Shown here: positions 58,441 through 64,000 of the stretch, one piece after another | Position numbering within the stretch: position 1 is the first letter of the stretch | Layout: each line of letters opens with the position of its first letter | Assembly: GCF_049942825.1 (NCBI RefSeq) | Contig: NZ_CP187970.1 | Span: 7,130,001 to 7,194,000, forward strand | Length of the DNA stretch: 64,000 bases | DNA from: Paenibacillus_G sp049942825 | Lineage (GTDB): Bacteria > Bacillota > Bacilli > Paenibacillales > NBRC-103111 | Reading direction: 5' to 3' | Position numbers and translations under genes: made by a program | Notes under the pieces: generated by a model | What the model was told of the DNA's origin: nothing | Databases searched by the model: none | Seen by the model: only the letters and a program-made list of their open reading frames with translations

Positions 58441-59211
58441 TCACCCGTACAGCGACAGCTTCGGCACATTCCCGGTAAATCGGTACAGCTGCGCGGCACG
58501 CTGGGAGTAGGCGTTCGATTTCTTGAGCTCACCCTTGTGGTCCCGCACCTCTTCCAGGATGCCGCTGCGGCTCTGCGTCGACTTCATCTTCCGGATGAAA
58601 TTCGCCTCTTCGAAGGCCGGCACCACCGTGCGGATCACCTGATAGAGCTCCCCGAGGGTGAACTCCGGCGGCAGGAATTCCTTGGCCAGTGGCGTCAGCA
58701 GCATCCGCTCCCGCACATGCTCCAGCGCTTCGACGATCATCTCTCTGTGGTCGAATGCCAGATCCATCCGCGTCAGGGCTTCTTCCACGCTGAACAGCCC
58801 TACATCCACGGCATCATCGGAAGCCCTCCGCTCCGCCAGCTGCTCCTCCCGGACCAGCGCGCAGAATACATGGGAGAGGATCCAGCCCCTCGGATCCCGC
58901 CCGGGGCTGCTGTAGACGTTGAGGTACTCCATATGCACGTTCCCCACGCCCGCTTCCTCCTGAAGCTCCCGCCGCGCCGTCTCGTACATCGATTCGGTCT
59001 CCCGCGAGAAGCCGCCGGGAAGAGCCCAGTGCCCCTCGTACGGCCATACCTTGCGCTGGATGAGCAGCACCCTCAGCTCCCGCTTCGGCAGCGATTTGGT
59101 CGAGGTCATCTGCGACTCCGAAGTGATCGTGAAGATCACGATATCAGCCGGGGCCCCGTCCGGGGTGCGGTAATTCTTCGCCGAGTAGTTCTTCTCGTTC
59201 TCAGCTGCCAT
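58441..59211 (-). CDS. nrtR: NrtR-like Nudix regulator / ADP-ribose pyrophosphatase
   Basis: 256 residues from ATG 59211, 6 bases after GGTGGAGG. The Nudix domain has a complete box G-x5-E-x7-REUxEExGU in ALPGGFSRETESMYETARRELQEEAGV. The C-terminal ~80 residues (FTLGELYQVIRTVVPAFEEANFIRKMKSTQSRSGILEEV) form the winged-helix DNA-binding part characteristic of NrtR. In this family ADP-ribose binding releases DNA and derepresses NAD salvage genes. The intact Nudix box leaves open that it also hydrolyses ADP-ribose. An operator-like block (59235-59262) lies directly upstream, suggesting autoregulation. Confidence 0.88.
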   Translation of the reverse strand: MAAENEKNYSAKNYRTPDGAPADIVIFTITSESQMTSTKSLPKRELRVLLIQRKVWPYEGHWALPGGFSRETESMYETARRELQEEAGVGNVHMEYLNVYSSPGRDPRGWILSHVFCALVREEQLAERRASDDAVDVGLFSVEEALTRMDLAFDHREMIVEALEHVRERMLLTPLAKEFLPPEFTLGELYQVIRTVVPAFEEANFIRKMKSTQSRSGILEEVRDHKGELKKSNAYSQRAAQLYRFTGNVPKLSLYG

Positions 59212-59234
59212 GCGCTTCCTCCACCTTATTTTCA

Positions 59235-59275
59235 TTTTTATAATATCATTATGACAATATTGAACAAAATGTCAA
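59235..59275 (-). promoter_or_regulatory. nrtR promoter with NrtR-like operator
   Basis: On the minus strand TTGACA (59275-59270) and CATAAT (59253-59248) are 16 bases apart. The dyad block TTTTTATA-a-TATCA, then TTATGACAATATTG (59235-59262), overlaps the -10 region and matches the site before pnuC. Confidence 0.72.
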
Positions 59276-59393
59276 CCCTCTTTTCTCCGGCGGCTTCCTA
59301 CTTTAGTATTGACAGCCGGTCCGGGGCCAAGTAAGATCTTCCATAACATACTATACATATAGGAATAACTAATATTGATTAGGAGGAATTCGC

Positions 59394-60779
59394 ATGCCGC
59401 ACCGTTTCACGTTCCGGACTCGTACGCTCCTCGCTTTATCCGTTTCTTTCGCCTTCTCGGGGCTCTCCCTCCCCTACGGCCTCCCGTCTGCCCACCCGGC
59501 TTCCGCCGCTGCGGCCGCGGGGCCGGTCGAGACGCCCGCAGCCATCGAAGCCTTCCTGCAGAACCGCTATGGGCTGAGCCTGCCTGCAGCGCCTACCAAA
59601 GGGGACTTTATCGCCGAAACGGCGGAGATCCTGGAGCTCGGGGACGCCGCCATCGCCGGCCCCTTCACGGATGTATCCGTGAGCGACGTCGTGTACCGTC
59701 CGGCTCTCGCCTTATACAGCCAGGGCATCCTGACCTCGGACACCGTGGGCGCTGCCGCTTCGCTCACCCAGGGCACCGCCCTCTATCTGTCCGTGAAGGC
59801 TGCCGGTCTCAAGGAGCTTGCCTACACGTACCCGCAGGAGAAGGTGCAGGCTTCGCTCTCCCGTCTCGGCCTGGCTTACCCCGGCGACGGCCGGCTGACG
59901 CTACAGGCCGCCCAGGAGCTGGCGGCGGCGGCTGACAGCGGCCTGCTGCCTGACGCCTACACCGCGTCCTTCGACCCTTGGGCGCCGGCCGGCAAAGACT
60001 TTACCGCCGTGCTGCTCGGGCAGGTCCTCTCAGTGCGGGGCGAATACAAGCAATACCTGACGACGACCGAAGACAACGAGGTCTATGCGAAGCTGCTGCA
60101 GGCCTACCGCACCCAGGTGCTGATCGAGGTGCCGGCCCTGCAGCCTGCCGTCGACCAGGCGCTGAAGGAAGGGCTCATCACCGGCTACAACCTGAAGGAT
60201 GAGCGGTATGCCCCGCACTTTGACAAGGCCCGTTCCCTCACGTACGGGCACAGCGACATCGCCCATGCCGTTCAGCTGATCGGCCTGCTGCGCAGCGAAG
60301 GGCTGCATGCGAAGATCCAGCTCGAGCCGAAGACCTCCGCCTTCCTCTATCTGAAAGAGTGGGGCGAGCCCGAGACTTCGCCGGACTACAAGGTCGTGCC
60401 GCTGGAGAACGGCAACGGCATCGCCTATGCCCGCGAGTACGATCTCTCCTTCGAGTTCGATACCGCGGAGCAGAAGGAGATGTTCAACGGGGTCATCTCC
60501 GCCTATGCCAAAAAGAACAGCGAAGACCAGCCCGGCCTCATCACCGGCTCGTGGTGGCAGCCGCTCTACTATTCGCTGACGGAGCTGACGGAATATAAGC
60601 TTATTGCGAACAATGTGATCCAGGGCGACGGATACTATGCGCAGACGTTCACGCTCGTCGACCAGGAGAAGGCCTTTGCCGACGGCATCAAGAAGATCAA
60701 GCCGGACGCAGGCGTCGATTCGTACACGTTCTGGGTCGACGAGCCGTTCTACAATTACCTGCTCGGCGGATATAAGTAA
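59394..60779 (+). CDS. Secreted protein of unknown function with SLH-like N-terminal region
   Basis: 461 residues with a signal peptide (TLLALSVSFAFSGLSLPYGL... cleavage near ASAAAAA). Residues ~48-175 contain segments reminiscent of diverged S-layer homology repeats (TKGDFIAETAEILELGD, PFTDVSVSDVVYRPALALYSQGILTSD, RLTLQAAQELAAAADSGLL). The remainder (~180-461) has KSLTYGHSDIAHAVQLIGLLRSEGLHAKIQLEPKTSAFLYLKEWGEP, resembling no domain I recognise. Probably associated with the cell wall. SD TAGGAGGAATT is well placed. It is divergent from nrtR and ends at a 16-bp terminator. Confidence 0.75.
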   Translation: MPHRFTFRTRTLLALSVSFAFSGLSLPYGLPSAHPASAAAAAGPVETPAAIEAFLQNRYGLSLPAAPTKGDFIAETAEILELGDAAIAGPFTDVSVSDVVYRPALALYSQGILTSDTVGAAASLTQGTALYLSVKAAGLKELAYTYPQEKVQASLSRLGLAYPGDGRLTLQAAQELAAAADSGLLPDAYTASFDPWAPAGKDFTAVLLGQVLSVRGEYKQYLTTTEDNEVYAKLLQAYRTQVLIEVPALQPAVDQALKEGLITGYNLKDERYAPHFDKARSLTYGHSDIAHAVQLIGLLRSEGLHAKIQLEPKTSAFLYLKEWGEPETSPDYKVVPLENGNGIAYAREYDLSFEFDTAEQKEMFNGVISAYAKKNSEDQPGLITGSWWQPLYYSLTELTEYKLIANNVIQGDGYYAQTFTLVDQEKAFADGIKKIKPDAGVDSYTFWVDEPFYNYLLGGYK

Positions 60780-60812
60780 GACCGGGCGGAGGCCGGCGTG
60801 GAGGCTTCCATC

Positions 60813-60849
60813 ATAAGAGGGATGCGGCTTTATGCCGCATCCCTCTTAT
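60813..60849 (+). terminator. Terminator of the SLH-like secreted protein gene
   Basis: ATAAGAGGGATGCGGC-tttat-GCCGCATCCCTCTTAT is a perfect 16-bp stem with a 5-nt loop. Confidence 0.88.
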
Positions 60850-61024
60850 CGTTGGAGTGCAAGGCGGCTTGTCACCCTCTGAGAGAATAGGCTGAAGAAG
60901 GAGCCGGTCATGCTCAGCCTGACTTACCTTCTCTCACTGCACAGGGCGGCCGCCTCCAGCCCCAGGCCTGGACAAGGCAGCGCTCACGCCGTCCGTGTGA
61001 CAGCCCTTCACCGAAGCGGCACCT

Positions 61025-61312
61025 TCAGCCGAACACTTCCTTCAACCGCTCGTCATACATGGTGGCCTTGAACTCCACGAGTTCATAATCGGCCACGCCC
61101 TCGCGGTGGAACGGATCCTCCGCCAGAATCCGTCCAGCCTCTTCCCGGCTCCCGGCATCCAGCAGCAGCACCCCGCCCTCCCGCGGAGTCCGCGGTCCCG
61201 AGAGGATCTGCCTGGAAGCCTCATACTGCCGCCTCAGAAAGGCTCGGTGCTCCTCCACCCATATATCCACCACCTCAAGCGGCATCTTATACGTCAGCTT
61301 TACGAAAAACAT
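61025..61312 (-). CDS. YciI-like protein
   Basis: 95 residues from ATG 61312 (MFFVKLTYKMPLEVVD), preceded by GGAGAAGGA. The alpha/beta ferredoxin-like YciI fold is indicated by VVDIWVEEHRAFLRRQYEASRQILSGPRTPREGGVLLLDAGSREEAGRILAEDPFHREGVADYELVEFKATM; His and Asp in EEHRAFL and EDPFHREG are conserved in the family. The biochemical role is unknown. It lies 51 bases from the F420-reductase-like gene on the same strand and is probably co-transcribed with it. Confidence 0.88.
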   Translation of the reverse strand: MFFVKLTYKMPLEVVDIWVEEHRAFLRRQYEASRQILSGPRTPREGGVLLLDAGSREEAGRILAEDPFHREGVADYELVEFKATMYDERLKEVFG

Positions 61313-61363
61313 AGCGTTCCTTCTCCTCTCAACAGTGTAATAATCGAATGGGTACATTCCGCT

Positions 61364-62032
61364 TCACGCCTCTACCCCGAACAGGCGGAACGATACATAC
61401 GGGTACGACCCGTAGCGGACCGCAAGCTCCCGTTCGAACAGCGTCATCCGCTCGATCGTCCGATTATTCTCCAGCCTGCCGGCATCCAGCACCCGGAAGG
61501 GCAGCGGCTGCAGCAGCTTCATGACGGCCCGCTTAGCGGCTTCATCGTCGCCGGTGACATACACATCACTCTGAAGTCCCTGGTGCAGCGGCTCTTCCAG
61601 CACCCGGAAGAACGTATTCTTGAACGCGCCCACCACCTGTGTGCGAGGGAGGACCTTCTGCAGCTGCTCCGCCGCCGATGTGCCCCAAGCGGTTGTAAAC
61701 CCGCTGAAGTCCTCCGTGAACGGGTTGGTGATATCCACGAGAATTTTGCCGGCCAGCCGCTCCCCGTTGGCCTCCGCCCAAGGGAGCAGGTCCCGCAGCC
61801 ACATGGCGGGGATCAGGATGTCCGCCTCCATTGCCTCGTCAAGACCTACGGCACGGATCTGCCCTTCTTCCCATCCGCTCTCGCTGATCAGCCTTGCGGC
61901 CCGCTCCTTAGACCGCGAGCCCCAGCACATCCCCTTCAAGTGGGGATGAAGCCGTGCCGCCAGCCCTTTTCCCATCCGCCCCGTGCCTATCACACTCACG
62001 CTGCCCTCCGTGCGGTCATTCCATCCTGCCAT
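61364..62032 (-). CDS. NADPH-dependent F420-reductase-like Rossmann protein
   Basis: 222 residues from ATG 62032 (MAGWNDRTEGSVSVIGTGRMGKG), AAGGGGAG upstream. The nucleotide motif is VSVIGTGRMGKGLAARLHPH; other features are CWGSRSKERAARL, DILIPAMWLRDLLPWAEANGERLAGKILVDITNPF and VVGAFKNTFFRVL, as in the NPD-binding F420 reductase / NADP oxidoreductase family. F420 itself is unlikely in a Firmicute, so the true cosubstrate is unknown. It is divergent from a LysR regulator with a palindrome between them. Confidence 0.88.
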   Translation of the reverse strand: MAGWNDRTEGSVSVIGTGRMGKGLAARLHPHLKGMCWGSRSKERAARLISESGWEEGQIRAVGLDEAMEADILIPAMWLRDLLPWAEANGERLAGKILVDITNPFTEDFSGFTTAWGTSAAEQLQKVLPRTQVVGAFKNTFFRVLEEPLHQGLQSDVYVTGDDEAAKRAVMKLLQPLPFRVLDAGRLENNRTIERMTLFERELAVRYGSYPYVSFRLFGVEA

Positions 62033-62110
62033 CCATGATCTCCCCTTTTCCCTTGATGGGACCATCATACCCTGCACTCCACAGTGTCGGAATGTCCGTT
62101 TCGTTACAGG

Positions 62111-62131
62111 GCTGCAACCGCGGGTTGCAGC
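62111..62131. promoter_or_regulatory. Perfect palindrome between divergent lysR and reductase genes
   Basis: GCTGCAACC-GCG-GGTTGCAGC: 9-bp arms with a 3-bp centre. It lies about 80 bases from the reductase start and 137 from the LysR start, as expected for a LysR-type operator controlling both genes. Confidence 0.7.
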
Positions 62132-62267
62132 TTAGACAAGGAGAAAGGCTCCGGTATACATGGAGCCTCAGGATTGGCCGCCTGCAGCCGAAGGGGGATC
62201 TATCCGGTGTCTTACCGCTGTGTTACCATGGGAAGCACAACCCTGTCAACTCCCGAGGTGGAACTTT

Positions 62268-63137
62268 ATGGATATCGAATTGTACCGAAGCTTCTTGGAG
62301 ATAGCCCGCTGCGGAAGCATCGCCAAGGCCAGCGAGAAGCTGCATCTCTCCCACCCCGCCCTGAGCAAACAGCTTCGCAGGCTGGAATCCCACTACGGTG
62401 TCGTCCTCTTCCACCGCTCGCCGGGCGGCGTGGAGCTCACCGAGGGGGGCAGGCTTCTCTGCGAACGGATACCCGCCATCCTGGACGGGCTGCAGGCGAT
62501 CGAAGAGAGCCTCGCCCGGCTCCGCGTTCCCGGCCGGCTGAGACTCGGGGCGCTCCCCAGCCTCGCCGCCCATTACCTGCCGCCGGCGCTGGGCCGCATG
62601 GAGCAGATGGGTCTGGCCTCCGACCTTCTGATCCGCCATACGTCGGAGGAGCTGCGGGAGGCCTTGGAGACGCAGGCCGTGCAGGCGGCCGTCATGGAGC
62701 TTTCCGCTTCGTCCCGCCTGTGGAGCGCGGAGCTCTTGCGTGAGGGCTTCTGCGTCGTTCTGCGCAGCGACCACCCGCTGGCGCGGAGCGCTTCGCTGCG
62801 GGCCAATGACCTGGCCGGAGAGGCCCTGGTCATGTACCCTCCCTCCTGCGGGATCCGAGCCCGGGTCTCCGACGCTTTCGGAGCCCACGGACTGCAGCCC
62901 TGCATCCGCATGGAGGTGCCTTTCGGCGACTTCCTCCTCGGCTATGCGGCTGCCGGTACCGGGAGCACCATCGTGCCGGAGACGGCCGCCCGCCGACTTC
63001 CCGCTCCGCTGGTCTGCGTCCCGCTGGACGAACCGCTGGCCCGCCGCACGGTCTCACTGGTCTCCGCGGACCACAGGCTGGGCCGGCTGCTGCTGCCGAT
63101 GCTGCAGAAGTCCAGGGACTCTAACGATTCCCTCTAG
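62268..63137 (+). CDS. LysR family transcriptional regulator
   Basis: 289 residues from ATG 62268, preceded by GAGGTGG. The N-terminal HTH is complete: MDIELYRSFLEIARCGSIAKASEKLHLSHPALSKQLRRLESHYGVVLFHRSPGGVELTEGG. The effector domain begins RLRLGALPSLAAHYLPPALGRM and contains RSDHPLARSASLRANDLAGEALVMY. It probably regulates the divergent reductase/YciI pair through the palindrome at 62111-62131. Confidence 0.93.
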   Translation: MDIELYRSFLEIARCGSIAKASEKLHLSHPALSKQLRRLESHYGVVLFHRSPGGVELTEGGRLLCERIPAILDGLQAIEESLARLRVPGRLRLGALPSLAAHYLPPALGRMEQMGLASDLLIRHTSEELREALETQAVQAAVMELSASSRLWSAELLREGFCVVLRSDHPLARSASLRANDLAGEALVMYPPSCGIRARVSDAFGAHGLQPCIRMEVPFGDFLLGYAAAGTGSTIVPETAARRLPAPLVCVPLDEPLARRTVSLVSADHRLGRLLLPMLQKSRDSNDSL

Positions 63138-63338
63138 GGGAGAGCTGGCGGGAGCCGATCCATGCTTTGTGCCGACATACTACGGCCCGCTGCTCTACGC
63201 TTACACCAAAACAGGCTACCAGAAGAAGTCCTCCGAGCTGAAGCTCGATTACTTCCCTGAAGCAAATCACCAGACGAGCTCGGGTCCGTCAAGGCTTTGG
63301 GGACCACCTCACCGAAAGATCAGTAGCGCATGCATCAC
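63138..63338 (+). pseudogene. Possible gene remnant next to the group II intron
   Basis: From 63156 the plus strand reads DPCFVPTYYGPLLYAYTKTG and continues QKKSSELKLDYFPEANH with coding-like third positions, but no start codon or SD fits it. It runs to the intron 3' boundary near 63339. It may be the 3' exon of a disrupted gene or an unrelated fragment; I do not recognise the family. Confidence 0.3.
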
Positions 63339-63375
63339 ATCGAGTAGGAGGGGGCGTCTAGCCCCCGTCCTCTCA

Positions 63376-63410
63376 CACCACCGTACATGCGGGTCCGCAT
63401 ACGGCGGTTC
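63376..63410 (-). ncRNA. Group II intron domain V
   Basis: GAACCGCCGTATGCGG-acc-CGCATGTACGGTGG has the CGTATGCG/CGCATGTACG helix and bulge typical of bacterial group II intron DV, the catalytic metal-binding domain. It is followed directly by a DVI-like hairpin. Confidence 0.85.
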
Positions 63411-63417
63411 CAAAAGG

Positions 63418-64000
63418 TTAACGAAGTTCCAGATATCGAGAAAGCAAACTCTTCAGCCCTTTCGCTTCCCAGTAGGAAGTCGGAAGGGCATTGTTTGTGT
63501 TTCGAGACATTTCCCATGCTCCCCGTCTTGAGTTTGCCATCACAAAGCAAGCCCAGTTCGGCACGCCCAGTGCCCGAAGTTCGCGGATTCGGGTGCGTAC
63601 CCGTTTCCATTGTCTCCATAGGCACATGCGGAGCCTTCGGCGAATCCACTGGTCAAATTTCCCACAGTGTTTCTTCACCGACGCTAGTCGAAAGTAACCG
63701 ACCCATCCCATCATGTAGCGGTTCAACCTGCTAATACGCTCATCCATCGGGATGGAACGTGTCCGGCTCGTTAGCTCGCGGATCTTCTCCTTAAATCGGG
63801 AGATCGTCTTCGGTGCTAATCGAATCGTCGCTTTCTTGTCGCTCAGGAAGCTAAAGCCAAGGAGCTTGCGGTTCCATGGCCGGTCCACCGCGCTTTTGTC
63901 TCGATTCACTTTCAGCTTCAGCTTTCTTTCCACGAAGTCTGTCACCGACTTCATGACGCGTTCTCCTGCACGCTTGCTTGCCACGAAGATGTTGCAATCG
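63418..64000 (-). CDS. ltrA: Group II intron reverse transcriptase/maturase (C-terminal part, truncated by window edge)
   Basis: The frame is open to the right edge and reads DCNIFVASKRAGERVMKSVTDFVERKLKLKVNRDKSAVDRP at its start, the segment just after the YADD motif of RT domain 5. LGFSFLSDKK, SRFKEKIRELTSRTRSIPMDERISRLNRYMMGWVGYFRLASVKKHCGKFDQWIRRRLRMCLWRQWKRVRTR is the X/maturase (GIIM) domain. It ends with GLKSLLSRYLELR eight bases before DV. It appears intact as far as visible. Confidence 0.93.
   Translation of the reverse strand, partial: DCNIFVASKRAGERVMKSVTDFVERKLKLKVNRDKSAVDRPWNRKLLGFSFLSDKKATIRLAPKTISRFKEKIRELTSRTRSIPMDERISRLNRYMMGWVGYFRLASVKKHCGKFDQWIRRRLRMCLWRQWKRVRTRIRELRALGVPNWACFVMANSRRGAWEMSRNTNNALPTSYWEAKGLKSLLSRYLELR

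Larger units (their letters stand above)
63339..64000 (-). mobile_element. Group II intron, 3' portion (5' part outside window)
   Basis: Downstream of the maturase ORF, on the minus strand, domain V is visible at 63410-63376: ACCGCCGTATGCGG-accc-GCATGTACGGTGGT, a perfect-type DV hairpin. Domain VI follows (GAGAGGACGGGGGC-taga-CGCCCCCTCC) with TACTCGAT at the predicted 3' end near 63339. The intron continues beyond base 64000. Confidence 0.88.

Noticed and set aside
54811..59211. Classical toxin-antitoxin (DarTG-like) system
   Set aside because: A macrodomain hydrolase is present but no ADP-ribosyltransferase toxin gene is adjacent; the genes fit NAD and ADP-ribose metabolism better.

Overview
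The window looks like chromosomal DNA of a high-G+C Firmicute, most likely Paenibacillus or a close relative (inference). The grounds are strong AAGGAGG-type ribosome binding sites, lipoprotein signal peptides, YesMN-type two-component regulation, large secreted polysaccharidases with discoidin-like, chitobiase-like and DNRLRE-like modules, and a 23S rRNA fragment that resembles the Bacillus sequence. Most genes are metabolic or accessory.

Layout. 1-4451: membrane-bound metal-dependent hydrolase (cut by the window edge), MHYT/PAS histidine kinase, AIM24-like protein, coiled-coil membrane protein and a 44-residue membrane peptide, all on the minus strand. 4777-6363: YkuK-type protein and a lipoprotein alpha-carbonic anhydrase. 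6453-9416: a three-gene operon of one Gfo/Idh/MocA dehydrogenase and two xylose-isomerase-like TIM barrels. 9901-16818: a probable D-amino-acid module (YheO/DauR-type regulator, D-threonine-aldolase-like PLP enzyme, N-acyl-D-amino-acid deacylase, RidA, GNAT). It is interrupted by about 1.4 kb of repeats and a truncated 23S rRNA segment. 17129-24579: two APH-fold kinases, polysaccharide deacetylase, DUF2935 protein, a coupled FAD monooxygenase/methyltransferase pair, and QueF. 24763-30795: a copper-amine-oxidase-N-like secreted protein, a sulfonate-type ABC transporter with a flavin monooxygenase behind a promoter-plus-terminator leader, and a divergent NfsA-like flavoprotein. 31005-32824: AlkD-like protein and a VanY-type carboxypeptidase lipoprotein. 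33051-41673: two giant paralogous secreted glycosidases with a GH50/GH42-like catalytic part, and an AraC-type response regulator.

41954-54522 is a sugar sensing, uptake and chemotaxis locus: MCP, mglC, mglA, mglB, then an inserted IS110/IS1111-type element, then a translationally coupled operon of YesN-like regulator, YesM-like kinase and an orphan sugar-binding lipoprotein. Two direct repeats exactly 21 bp apart lie upstream of mglB, where such a regulator would bind. 54811-59211 is a five-gene minus-strand NAD/ADP-ribose module: NrtR-like Nudix regulator, PnuC, NadR, ADP-ribosylglycohydrolase and bacterial PARG. The same 28-bp operator-like block precedes both nrtR and pnuC. 59394-63137 holds a secreted protein of unknown function, a YciI protein, and a divergent LysR/F420-reductase-like pair flanking a perfect palindrome. 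From about 63339 to the right edge is the 3' part of a group II intron.

The most unusual signals are: (1) the NAD/ADP-ribose operon with matched operators; (2) a composite noncoding element present twice (12.6 kb and 48.1 kb), each copy having four imperfect palindromes in a >> << layout with nearly identical spacing and a GC-rich tandem repeat to its left; (3) the IS1111-like element that separates a sugar sensor operon from its transporter and carries a stack of stem-loops in its noncoding end; (4) a lone 23S rRNA sarcin-ricin-loop fragment; (5) an attenuator-like leader on the sulfonate operon; (6) an 18-codon leader peptide coupled to a giant glycosidase.
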